A DNA stretch of 14,563 nt from Cephalothrix spiralis (GCA_032353305.1 JAUCNG010051113.1:1-14563), one strand, 5' to 3'; positions 1 through 9,145 are shown, counted from the stretch's first letter. A program made the numbers and translations. The notes: generated by a model not told the origin, from the sequence alone.

Positions 1-1308
1 AAAATTCGCAGATTTTTAACGATGTAACCCAAAATTTGAATTTTAGCTTTCTAGCGAATGTACGCAACGGTCAAGTTTGCGATCGCATAACTTTGACGAT
101 AAAATAAAACGCAGAAAATTTAAACGCATATGCAATGGCCTACTAGTCCACTGTAAGACTGTGAAGGAAAAAAATCTCTATCTATCATAGTCATGTAATA
201 GTCCGGTTTTAAATACAAGAAAACGTGTCGTACGTACGTACGGGACGCGTGGAATTGACCATATGTATACGAGTTGACACCTAGTGTTCCACAACTGGGT
301 TATTAACAACTGCAAACGGTTTTGGTGTGCATGAGAGCATCACATGAACATAACACCTCGGAATTAAGGACAGTTTTTGAGGTTACAGAAATCAAGATAA
401 TGTACTAAATCGTCCCAGAATTATGGACACTTTTTCTGGTCCTGAGAGCGTCTGTAATTCCGAGGTTCAACTGTATTCTATGATACTTAAGTGGAAAAAA
501 TTACATGATAAGAGACGAGTAGCCGGTGAGGTGGCTCTGCAGGCTGACTAAAACCAGAGTAAGCGGTCCGAACTGAATAAACCCCTTGTATCAATCACCA
601 AATTCCAAAGCCAACTGATATAAATCAGTAAATAAATAAAAATGGTTATTGCGACAGGTTCAGCTAAGTCAGCTAAGGAAATATTGATGCAACATTATTG
701 CATCCGCATCAAATTATTAGATGCAGCAAGTTTTCAGTATCCACAAAGTGAAATACCCTGATTTTTCATTACTAATCGTCAATTTCCGGACTTTCCAGGT
801 TTCCTTAGTTTGCTGAAGTAAACCAGTCGGTATTGGTCATCTGATAACCAGACACCGACTTTAGTATTAGTACAAATGTAAAAATACTACCTCTCGTTTA
901 CTAGAGTAAGGTTTCCTTGGCTAGGTAGACACCCTGATCACGTCAAAACCTTCACAATTACATTCAATTATGAGAGGAGAAACACATTTTTGCCCCGCAA
1001 CCCGACCCAAGAGGTGGGGCAACAGCCGGGGCAACAGTCTAAACAAAAACCATTGATCATCCTATTTCAATACCTTTCCAGAAATATATAGCTTATGGGG
1101 GTCTTTTTACTAGTGCATGCAAAACAGTGCAGAGATTTCTGAAACTTTTTTTGAGTAAAAGTTGACATGGTTACCAAAATAATACTGATGATAGACGAGA
1201 ACATTGGACACATAGTAGATCATAATATCGAGAGTATTTAAAATTTTGACTTCTTGACCAGCAGCAATTTACTAGAATATTGTAGGATTATACCATGCAT
1301 GTACTTAC
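1..1308. other. Left edge, no exon identified
   Basis: I see no convincing exon here. It should be intronic for the minus-strand gene that starts at 3476, because exon 2 of that gene ends at a good splice donor (GTAAGT on the minus strand, 1308-1303). Two short open stretches after AG on the minus strand (near 1138 and 812) fail on stop codons or phase. There is a short CGTA run near 229-241, a GC-rich patch with repeated TGTTGCCCC words at about 990-1040, and a small inverted repeat at 356-465. Confidence 0.5.
356..465. repeat. Small inverted-repeat element with internal direct repeat
   Basis: An 11-bp perfect inverted pair, CCTCGGAATTA at 356-366 and TAATTCCGAGG at 455-465, encloses about 110 bp. 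Inside is an imperfect direct repeat: GAATTAAGGACAGTTTTT at 361-378 against GAATTATGGACACTTTTT at 418-435. This could be a tiny non-autonomous element or a chance hairpin; I see no clear target-site duplication. Confidence 0.35.
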
Positions 1309-1418
1309 TATTTGTGTTTCCATCAGATTCCTTTTCATTTTTATGTAATTTACAGTCAGCTATAATCATATCAGCTACTTTTCTAGCTATGCGCACAGCT
1401 AGGATTGAAGGGCATTTT
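1309..1418 (-). CDS. Exon 2 of unrecognised minus-strand gene
   Basis: This is a 110-nt exon read on the minus strand. It is preceded by a pyrimidine-containing acceptor ending in TTTCAG and followed by the strong donor A|GTAAGT. Its phase (one base, 36 codons, one base) joins exactly to exon 1 at 3476-3289, rebuilding a Glu codon, then KCPSILAVRIARKVADM and a basic/acidic tail that includes KLHKNEKESD. No stop lies in the frame. It contributes about residues 63-99. The phase fit and both splice sites are the evidence for reality; I recognise no family. The next exon, which must supply two bases to complete a codon, was not found and is probably left of the window. Confidence 0.62.
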
Positions 1419-1658
1419 CTGAAATAAATTAAAACAAAATTATTTCAAAGACATGCAGTATGTACAAATACCATTTTCCATGCATAGGCATGGATGGAGT
1501 CACATCAAAATAAACAGGGACTTGAGTGAAGCATGATCTAACTAAATTTATGGTTTTATTTCACTCATAAAGGGAAACAAATTCTAACCTTATAATTCAA
1601 AAAAGAAATTCCAAATTAGAATCTAACTCAGTTACTCAGATCATTTGGTTTTAAGGCT

Positions 1659-2082
1659 TATCCTCTACGGACCAGATGTCCACTATACTTGACAATTGGT
1701 TTTTGGCTTATAAATGGTTTAAATTGATGAATTATGGAAGCAAAAACGATTTTATTGCAATATTGATATGTTTCCGGTTCTCCATGCGAAAAATTTACTG
1801 TGCGCAACGAGTTTGTGTCACATGACCTTTTAAAATTGATACCATAATTTTAAGCCACGTAGACCAGATGTCCACTATACTGGACAAACTTTTTTTTGGC
1901 TTTAAAAGGGTTTATAGTGATCAGTATTGAAGTAAAAACGGATTTTATTGTGATCTTGATTAGTTTACGCTACTCTTTGCAAAAGATGTCCAAATTCAGA
2001 TTTTTCTTAATGGTCCAAAAAAAACATACCAAAAATGTCATTAAGTTTCGTTGATTTTTCGGGCTCAGGTCCGTAGAGGATA
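1659..2082. mobile_element. MITE-like element with TA target duplication
   Basis: A 13-bp perfect terminal inverted repeat, TCCTCTACGGACC at 1661-1673 and its complement at 2068-2080, is flanked on both sides by TA, as expected for a Tc1/mariner-type target duplication. The interior of about 420 bp has no coding sequence. It contains a diverged direct duplication starting ACCAGATGTCCACTATAC at 1671 and 1863 (192-bp spacing), similar for roughly 120 bp. It sits in intron 1 of the unrecognised minus-strand gene. The superfamily is inferred only from the TA and short ends. Confidence 0.7.
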
Positions 2083-2250
2083 TACACTATTACATGACTT
2101 GGTTCAGAGGACTGGTTGGTCTATTATGATTGTTTATCAATATAGACCAATTGACTGATACCCAAAATTACTTTTATAGATAGGTCAAAAACACAGGTTG
2201 ACCAGCCTAATGTTTAAGGTAGGGCATGCAGCCATATCTGACATTACAGA

Positions 2251-2877
2251 CAGTTACCCGTGCACAAGAAATTGATCACAAAAACTTTAAAAATAAACTC
2301 CCACAAAAGATCTTTAGTTTATTGGCTGTCTGAAAACCGCGCATGAAAAACGGAACCAAACTCTTTGTCATAAGAGGGATAATAAAAAAAGGATTTTTTT
2401 TCAAGAGATCCAAATTTGATGTCTTCATTTTTTTTAGATTTATCAAGAAAAATGGCAAAATCAATTCAATTTTATTTTATCCTGTAGCAAATTATTTGCT
2501 AAGTGCTAATTGGTCCAAATTATTGACCGGGAAAATTTTAAAAAAATGTCAAAAGCTTTGCTTTTTTAGAAAACTTAGTTAATTAGTTTCCTTTTTAAAT
2601 TTAAAATAAATCTTAACGCTTTAGACCTTTGCCATTTTTTTAAAATTTTCCTGGTCAATAATTTGGACCAATTAGCGATCAGCAAATAATTTGCTTCGAG
2701 ATAAAATAAAATTGAATTGATTTGAAGACATCAAGAAGAAAAAAATTATCCCCTTTTACGACAAAAGTTTGGTACCATTTTTCATGAGCGGTTTTCAGAC
2801 AGCCGATAAACTAAAGATCTTTTGTGTAAGTATATCTTTAAAGTTTTTGTGATTAATTTCTTGTGCACGGGTAACTG
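2251..2877. mobile_element. Long fold-back (inverted-repeat) element
   Basis: The outer ends are CAGTTACCCGTGCACAAGAA at 2251-2270 and its exact complement ending at 2877. The arms pair along most of the 627 bp (about 2251-2560 with about 2613-2877), highly similar with some gaps, leaving a loop of about 50-60 bp. Short open frames found on both strands here are mirror images produced by the palindrome, not genes. No clear target duplication is visible. It looks like a non-autonomous fold-back transposon or MITE in intron 1 of the unrecognised gene. If transcribed it would form a long hairpin RNA. Confidence 0.75.
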
Positions 2878-3288
2878 AAGGACGTGAAGGTAAGAAGGAA
2901 TATTTTTCTCTGAGAGAAACAGGCTAGTCAACGCGTCAAAAAGGTAACCCAAAATTACTTTTAGGCTATTTGGAGCACTTTAAACTCCAAAACTACTTTC
3001 AGGTCAATAATAAAGAATTAATTAACAGCAATAAAGTGATACTCATTTAAAAAATAATGATACCTTGTCACTGGACATGCTGCATAGACTAAAAGTCTAA
3101 ATTAAACACCGTTTAAAAAGAGTTTCAAGACTCAGCAAGCTTAGTGGATAGATGAATTTTATACATATTAACAGTTTAGAAAACCTTTCAAGACGCTCTG
3201 TGACTGTAGGGTTGTCAGTCATGTCAGTGTGACATATAATGACACTTGACCAATGTTGACTGTCAGATTCAAATTGAAATTTTCTTAC

Positions 3289-3476
3289 TCAATGTTGAGG
3301 TATTGTAACGTCCAGTCAATGCATACTCCTTCAACTTCATCTTCTGCAATAATTTCAACTGCTGGACGAAATGGAAATACACCTCCCTTAATTGTTTCAT
3401 CGTCGTATTTTTCTCTAAAGTTCTTCAGATACTTCGAGAATGACGGAACATCATTTTCGTAAAGTTCGTCCTCCAT
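3289..3476 (-). CDS. Exon 1 of unrecognised minus-strand gene (partial gene)
   Basis: I do not recognise this protein. The ATG at 3476 has a strong vertebrate-style context (A at -3, G at +4). The exon encodes 62 codons plus two bases and ends at the donor GA|GTAAGA, just before an in-frame TAA that would otherwise end the frame. The product begins MEDELYENDVPSFSKYLKNF and contains KGGVFPFRPAVEII and an acidic EDEVEG stretch; it looks soluble, with no signal peptide or membrane segment. It joins in phase to exon 2 at 1418-1309 across a 1.87-kb intron filled with two mobile elements, giving about 99 residues in the window. A YY1-like motif lies 27-38 bases upstream of the ATG, supporting a real 5' end. 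The plus-strand open frame over the same bases is a shadow. The gene lies tandem to and downstream of CENPK. Confidence 0.65.
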
Positions 3477-3503
3477 TTTGTAATGATACTAATTTCGATC
3501 AAT

Positions 3504-3593
3504 AGATGGCGACATCGATCGAGAACGGCCTTTCTATTGTACGCACGGAAGCTAGACTACGTCTTAGCATAAATAAGCGCTCGCTTATTTATG
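3504..3593 (-). promoter_or_regulatory. Probable promoter of the unrecognised minus-strand gene
   Basis: AGATGGCGAC at 3504-3513 resembles the YY1 motif often placed at or just after start sites of housekeeping genes. Further upstream of the minus-strand ATG, 3568-3593 is a 26-bp perfect palindrome with 12-bp arms (CATAAATAAGCG and its complement) around a 2-nt spacer. It is a possible dimer-binding site. The regulatory role is inferred. Confidence 0.35.
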
Positions 3594-3969
3594 GTCTTTA
3601 GCTAGTTTATTTAAACTTACAGAGCAAATATCGCATAGAATTTTTAAAAAAAAAAGCTAAGCCCTAACAGTCACATATAGTTTTGTCAAGCTTTTGCAAT
3701 CGCAGGCGGCTGCGAAGTATCAATAGTATTAGTAGCTTAATCAAACATGGGCAAGGAGTTCATCACTAATTAGTGGTCAATTGACCATAGCTCTGTCTTC
3801 GGATCCCATATGGCCATACTTAAGTGGGCAATGAAATTCAACAAAATTTATATTATACATTTGTACTATGAACGTGGAAGGTAGGCATGGACATTTTCTT
3901 AGTTGAAAATACTGTTAAATACATATACCAATATTATATCAATGAGATATAAAAAAGCCAGTAAAACTG

Positions 3970-4469
3970 TTCCGTACCTTACCGCTACCTATACTATCTC
4001 TCATTTACTGAGGCCCGACTCCTGGTCATGGGGGTTATTCTCCCAGAACCAGTCAGAGGCAAAATTGTTGAAAAATCAGTGCCCTGAGAGTCCCAGTCTA
4101 AAAAACCCATTTGCACGACAAAGCAAGTCCTGAGGGGTTTCAACCCTCGATCGTTCTCGTAGTTACGTCATTTGGTTCTCCGAACCCCTAAAATAATTTC
4201 GAGCCCGGCGAGTAACTGTATGCTTTTCGAGATAAAGTTCGATAGCCACAACAGTTACTCGCCGGGATCGAAGTAGGCAATGCTTTAGACGATTCCTATG
4301 GTTTTTACCCTTTGTGATAGATCCAACAACGCTATATGATGGTATAATTATGTATTCATGCTTTTCACGATAAAGCTCGGTAACTACTCTGGCTCTGGTA
4401 GAGGAACCCCTCAGGAGTCAGGCCTCAGTAAATGAGAGTTAGTAAGTATAGTAGCGATAAGGTACCGAA
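3970..4469. mobile_element. Inverted-repeat transposon-like element, about 0.5 kb
   Basis: The ends pair over about 55 bp: the left end TTCCGTACCTTACCGCTACC at 3970 and the complement of the right end (TTCGGTACCTTATCGCTAC) both lead into a 17-bp perfect core, CTCTCATTTACTGAGGC, at 3998-4014 and inverted at 4422-4438. The interior is non-coding; the short open frames here carry no protein signature. It contains a nested hairpin at 4204-4266 and a direct repeat of TGCTTTTCnnGATAAAG near 4220 and 4358. No target duplication is obvious. It occupies the intergenic space between the unrecognised gene and CENPK. Confidence 0.62.
4204..4266. repeat. Perfect 15-bp stem hairpin nested in the inverted-repeat element
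   Basis: CCCGGCGAGTAACTG at 4204-4218 is exactly complementary to 4252-4266 with a 33-nt loop. The stem is far more GC-rich than its surroundings. It lies inside the 3970-4469 element and may be an internal subterminal repeat or the ends of an older insertion. Confidence 0.6.
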
Positions 4470-5078
4470 ATGGCTATTAGGTTCAATTTTAGGGATATCA
4501 TCATCCCAGTTCCCGCCGTACTCATTCACAACGCTACGGTATTTAACCATTAGCAAAACGCCAAAACAGTGGATATTTTATAAATAGCACAATTTATCAG
4601 CAAAGTGTAGTAAACAAAACATATCACCGCAAAAAAAACATGTCCCTCAAAATTTGAAGTTGATTTTTTTACATGGGTTGGGATACTACGTAATTTACTA
4701 AACATCATGCACGGTCCACGGAGTCAACTTGTATAACTTTGATATATTACGATCATAACGTGCGCCCTGCTTATACCAATACTATACTTAAGGATATAAA
4801 CACCTGTCCAGTTGATCATTGAGCCCATATATTATCATATTTTTCATAAAGCCATAATTGGTTTCAACAGAATGATGTACACAGGGTTTAACTTAGGGAC
4901 AAAAAAGTAAAAAGAACTATTTTTAATTTATACGTCCGATAATTCTGTACAACTATCGAATACAAGACATACAATACAAAAAACTAAAACTAACACTAAC
5001 CTTGACTTTGATTTTCATTTTATACTAAGAATGTCTCAATATTCAAACACTTCGAGCAATGTACATGTACTTACACTC
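4470..5078. other. Intergenic stretch and CENPK 3' untranslated region
   Basis: I see no gene in this stretch. It lies downstream of the minus-strand CENPK stop codon, and its right part is probably the CENPK 3' UTR. The rest is AT-rich unique sequence without clear repeats. Confidence 0.4.
4922..4927 (-). terminator. Candidate polyadenylation signal of CENPK
   Basis: Read on the minus strand this is ATTAAA, a common variant poly(A) signal, about 155 bases after the CENPK stop codon at 5079-5081. No closer canonical AATAAA was noticed. Position is the only support. Confidence 0.3.
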
Positions 5079-6048
5079 TTACAGATAAAATGCGACTAAT
5101 CGTAAACGATTACTATCTTGTGGATGCTTTACAGCAATTTTACATCTTACGAGTAATGCTACATATGGTTCAGAATATGTATCATCAAGCCCTATATAAG
5201 GATCATGAGGTGATTCGATACATTTATTCATTAATTCCTGCAACATAGTGAGAAGTGACAGATGATCCAATGAGACATTTGCACTTCTTCTTTTTCGCCT
5301 AGTTTCGCGAGAACTTGTGTCACTACCCGAGTCTTCTATGGATTGACTGAAGTGTTCCTCCACAAAGGTCATTAACTGTTTCATAAGGGCTTTCATGTAA
5401 AGATTTGCGGCTTTATAACGATTCGAAAATTCGTTGTAAATATCTTCTTGAGATATCTCAGGATCGGCTCGTTCTGAAATCTTTCTTAAAGCCATATTTA
5501 CTTGAAGGAATTCATCATGAAAATGTTGTTCCTGAGACAAAGATTTTTCTAATTCTGTCTTTTTACCAACATACAGTTGATGTTCAATTTCCATTTGTTC
5601 TACAGATTTTCTAAGCTCATTTTTCAAAGAATCAGTTAATTCATAAGAACCGGTAGGATATATGCTCAGATTTTGTTCTTGTTTTGCGTTCAATTCAGCT
5701 ACCAAACGTTTTTCTTGACTTAACAATATTGTATGGGATGGATCAGCCTCCTCCAAACTGATGGGATTCTCAATTTGCGAGTTTTCAGCCTGTTCTTGCA
5801 AGTTTTTCAATGTTTCCCAAAGATCTTTGCATTCTTGAATATAATTTTGGGAAACAGAATCTGATTCATTCATCGAAAGATCTTGAAACGTCTTCTGGAT
5901 ATTTGATGACACACTATCATGTAGAATATTTTCCTTACTAGCATCATCAGTCTTTTCATGTAATGGCTGCCTTACTTTAGTATTTCCTGATTCACTATCA
6001 ATATTTTCCTCATCTCCAATTGGAGGCTTCCGAGACTTTAATGATTTT
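5079..6048 (-). CDS. CENPK: Centromere protein K (CENP-K), main coding exon
   Basis: CENP-K is a subunit of the inner kinetochore CCAN. It pairs with CENP-H by coiled coil in the CENP-H/I/K/M complex that links CENP-A chromatin to the outer kinetochore. The match to the vertebrate family is clear by eye: an N-terminal IQECKDLWETL segment, a long Glu/Gln/Leu-rich coiled-coil middle, then the conserved C-terminal block with PHDPY, the YVALLVR helix and a terminus RLRLVAF that ends where the human protein ends. In the 327-residue model (with the proposed exon 1) the coiled coil spans roughly 70-240, a basic RRKRR (255-259) may be a nuclear signal, and PHDPY is 285-289. The exon begins after a TTTTTTCTTCAG acceptor (6060-6049) with one base completing a codon; its reading frame is open from there to TAA at 5079-5081. 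A GTG at 5912 in the frame is not a start. Unusually, this single 970-nt exon carries what vertebrates split into many exons. Confidence 0.93.
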
Positions 6049-6624
6049 CTGAAGAAAAAAAAAGAAAAAACCTAATTTTGTTGTGATTGCGACAGTTGGG
6101 CATATTAAATCATAAATAGGCATATAAAATCATAAATACACATTATAATCATACTTTGCTAGCAACATTAATATGCAATTTAAATACGCAATAACAAGAT
6201 CTATATTTTTGAAGGAAGTGGGCGCTATTCGAAAATTTGGCCTTTTAGCATCAAAAATCATCTTTAGGCCAAACTTTTAAAAAGTATAGGACAACAGCCG
6301 AAATGTACATTTAAGACAACTGGTTGGGTTAGACAGGTTATAAGTAAAGAACATTTGCAATCAAGAAAATAATTATAGTATTTGTTTCTAAAAACATTTA
6401 GAATTTAAACTCGTAATGCTTGGACTTTTATTATAGGTACTTTCTTCGAAATAATTTTCTCTCTGACTCTGATGTAGATTGAGAAATGACACACTCAGAA
6501 AAGGGCACCCAAAACTTATGGAGTATCATGACATGTGACTGTGTTATATGGAGAATGTCAGTTTTTTTATTGATCTAAAATTCATGATTATTACTAAGGT
6601 AAAGGGGACAAAGGTACAGGATTG

Positions 6625-7262
6625 ACCAATGACCATTACATCCAGTCAGGCCAGGTCATTGACATGGCATGACTGGACCAAGTCGCCCAGTCAGGCTTCG
6701 ATGACTGGACCATGTCGCCATGATGACTTGACTTTGTTGCCTGGATGACTAGACAATTATGTTTTGGACCATGTCGCCCAGTCAGGCCAGGTCATTGACA
6801 TGGCATAACTGGACCATGTCGCTTAGTAGTGGCTGGTCATTGACACTGCATGACTTGAATAAATTGACTCTGGCGCCATGATGACTGGACTCCTTGAGTT
6901 TTTCAGAAGTGCTTTGAATGGCCACCTTCGATTAAATGGACCATGTCACCCAGTCATGCCAGGTCATTGACAAGGCTTGACTTGGATGACTAGACCATGT
7001 CGCCCAGTTGTGACTTGACCTTGGCGCGATGATGACTTGACTTCTTGAGTTGTTCAGAAGTGCTTTGACTGGCCGAATATGACGACTGGACCATGTCGCC
7101 TGGACAATTATGATTTGGTCCATGTCGCCCACTAACGCTAGGTCATTGACATGGCATGACTGGACCATTTCACACAGTTGTGGTTGGTCATTGACACAGC
7201 ATGACTTGGATGACTGGACTCTTTGAGTTGTTCAGAAGTGCTTTGTCTGGCTGACTTGGCCG
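6625..7262. repeat. Degenerate minisatellite with higher-order structure
   Basis: Short words recur throughout: GACTGGACCATGTCGCCCAG, CAGGTCATTGACATGGCATG and GATGACTTGACT. They are arranged in larger blocks, each ended by a conserved segment like TTGAGTTGTTCAGAAGTGCT at about 6893, 7044 and 7221 (spacings near 150 and 177 bp). The composition is richer in GC than its flanks. A 78-codon minus-strand open frame (7168-6932) is a by-product of the repeat. No flanking ends of a transposon are seen. The repeat lies in the proposed CENPK intron 1. Confidence 0.85.
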
Positions 7263-7915
7263 CCTGACTAAACTGACATGTTTAGACTGAGATCTCTGGC
7301 GGTAGGTCAGACGATATATCTTATGACTAGTGGTAGTAGGTAAAAGGCCTCTTGTGGTAGGCCAGTTACCATTTCATAAAAAATTTGGTTACTTTTTATG
7401 GAAATAGTTTTCTTTTTACTGATAATCACCATGCCCATCATAAGCTATTCCAGGCCATAGAGTTTGCTGTGGCAGATTGTGTCTGCCAGATTGGTGTTAG
7501 TCTTCCAATCTTGTTTTATCATATCACTGGCAGTAGCCATGTCAATTTGTCCACTTTGGGGCCACCTTTGATGACTGGCAATCACTATGGCAACTCCTTA
7601 AGGCTTTTCTTCAAATTGACCCAGTTTTGGGATAAGAAATATTTTTGAAAACATGATGTCATGAGACAAACCAAGGCAAAACATTTTCGATCACCTGGAT
7701 TTGTGGCTCAATAATGGTAACTGCAGAAATAAGTGAAAATTATAAGATAAGCTAACATTATTTGCTTTCTGTATGATAATTTAAATTTGATAACCTAAGA
7801 TAAAAGGTCATCAATGATTTTGATTACATAAAATAATTTTTTGATTAAAAATGATTCATGAATTGAAATTGAATAAACCTTAATTCAATTTATTTGTTTA
7901 TTAGTCTAACTCGGC

Positions 7916-8040
7916 TTATTAACTCTCATTTTGGCAGGGCGGTTATCTGAAATTATTTGCCAATTGAGCCAAAGGCGAGATGTTTATCTGGTTAATCAGC
8001 AAATAATATCAGAATAACCGAAGCCAAAATGAAAGTTAAG
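7916..8040. mobile_element. Small fold-back element
   Basis: A left arm beginning near 7918 (TTATTAACTCTCATTTTGGC, then GGTTATCTGAAATTATTTGC) pairs imperfectly with a right arm ending CCAAAATGAAAGTTAAG at 8040. The arms are about 50 bp with a loop of about 20-25 bp. It may be a miniature inverted-repeat element or a solo hairpin. No target duplication is clear. Confidence 0.55.
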
Positions 8041-8265
8041 ATGTTTATACTTTATACTGTGATTAAAATCAATTATAAAAGCAAAACATATAATTATTGA
8101 GTAGTTATCACATGATTATCGATGAGATTTTATAGACTACCAGATTATATACAGATAATCCCGGTCACGTGTTGTACAATAGTATCTAGTTGCAATAAAA
8201 TAATTTGAATGGATTCCTGGATTCTGATCAATCAGAGGCTGAAAATGACACATTACACTCTAGAT

Positions 8266-8288
8266 GGGGGAGGGGGTAGGGCCAGGGG
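8266..8288 (+). other. G-quadruplex-forming motif
   Basis: Four G runs, GGGGG-A-GGGGG-TA-GGG-CCA-GGGG, with loops of 1, 2 and 3 bases fit the canonical intramolecular quadruplex pattern. In the proposed CENPK intron the G-rich strand is the non-transcript (template) strand, so DNA rather than RNA structure would form. Confidence 0.7.
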
Positions 8289-8423
8289 ATATTTCTATTA
8301 TTTAAAAATCATTTAAACATTATAATCAGTTTTTATATTTTTTGTGCATAATTCTTTATGATGTTAATTGTTATAAGATTTTGTAAAATGTATTTACAAG
8401 GCGCGGCTGCCGTAGTTTCAACT

Positions 8424-8602
8424 CGTCAAAAATTCTGATGACCTAAAAAAAAAAGGTCGTCAAAAATTCTGATGACCTAAAAAAAAGGTCGTCAAAAATT
8501 CTGATGACCTAAAAAAAAAAAATGTTGCCAAAAATTCTGATGACCTAAAAAAAAAAAGTTGTCAAAAATTCTGAATCTGATGACCTAAAAAGAAATCGTC
8601 AA
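8424..8602. repeat. Short tandem array, about 31-35 bp unit, five to six copies
   Basis: The unit GTCAAAAATTCTGATGACCT followed by a run of 6-11 A and usually GGTC/GTT recurs from 8425. The last copies are altered: one contains an extra CTGAAT, and the final one ends as a truncated CGTCAATAATT. Length differences come mostly from the A run. Each unit contains a weak inverted pair GTCA/TGAC. Confidence 0.85.
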
Positions 8603-9014
8603 TAATTATAACCAAAATAGGCGCTGCTGGTGGCTGAATATTTCGCGGCTGTTCATCTACGAAATACTTCAAATTTGTGGCTATAAATCTTGCAATAATT
8701 TTTGGCATTTGTAAATAAAGGAAAAGGTCACAGGTGCAACAACCAGCAAAATTTGCTATTTCAGTATTTGGGCTAACCTGAGCAGAAACTCGTTTTCGTG
8801 ATAAGCAGACGAGTCAATGACATCACAGTAGCAAGCTCATTTTTAGTATTTTTACACTAAAATTTTTCTCAAAACTGACAAAAGTTGCATTACAAAGTCA
8901 CTTGATGAAAAAACATAACTTCAAGTGGTAAAATTGCAATCGGTAAAATATCCTAGGGGGGCCAAATCGAAGTGGCAAACTATCATGGGCCTGGGTTAAA
9001 AAAACTTAAAATGT

Positions 9015-9145
9015 TTTTCAATTTCAATTTCATCATCTCATGATCATTTTCATGATTCATGAAGAAAAAAAAAATCTCAATATGAATTAAGTTAGATTTC
9101 CATGATTCATGAAATTGAAAATTGAAAAAATAAAAAAATCTCAAT
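9015..9145. repeat. AT-rich imperfect duplication and hairpin
   Basis: CATGATTCATGAA followed by an A run and ATCTCAAT occurs twice about 50 bp apart (near 9051 and 9101). TTCAATTTCAATTTCAT (near 9018) is inverted as ATGAAATTGAAAATTGAA (near 9109). It is a low-complexity intronic repeat; the minus-strand open frame across it has no protein character. Confidence 0.5.

Noticed and set aside
717-812. Minus-strand open stretch of 31 codons after a TTTACTTCAG acceptor, ending in TAA, as terminal exon of the unrecognised gene
   Set aside because: It is open only in phase 0, whereas exon 2 ends one base into a codon. The needed linking exon was not found; the exon-like stretch at 1138-1074 hits TAG in the required phase.
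958-1038. Minus-strand Cys/Pro-rich open stretch (24 codons) after TTTGTTTAG
   Set aside because: Phase fits exon 2, but the composition (repeated TGTTGCCCC) looks like a repeat fragment, and it ends at TAA with no family resemblance.
2276-2582. Open frames on both strands (2276-2464 minus, 2343-2582 plus)
   Set aside because: They arise from the fold-back element; they are low-complexity Lys/Phe-rich and have no domain or splice support.
3253-3462. Plus-strand open frame
   Set aside because: Shadow of the minus-strand exon at 3476-3289, which has a better start, splice donor and phase-matched partner exon.
5405-5614. Plus-strand open frame within CENPK
   Set aside because: Shadow of the CENPK exon on the opposite strand.
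5910-5912. GTG at 5912 as the CENPK start
   Set aside because: The frame is open upstream to a splice acceptor at 6049, and GTG starts are not expected in an animal nuclear gene.
6932-7168. 78-codon minus-strand frame
   Set aside because: Translation of the minisatellite, internally repetitive, without start or splice support.
7385-7648. 87-codon plus-strand frame
   Set aside because: No recognised domain, no promoter or splice context, and it lies in a repeat-rich intron on the strand opposite CENPK; likely chance.
8424-8602. CRISPR-like array
   Set aside because: Units are directly adjacent apart from A runs with no unique spacers, and the window is eukaryotic.
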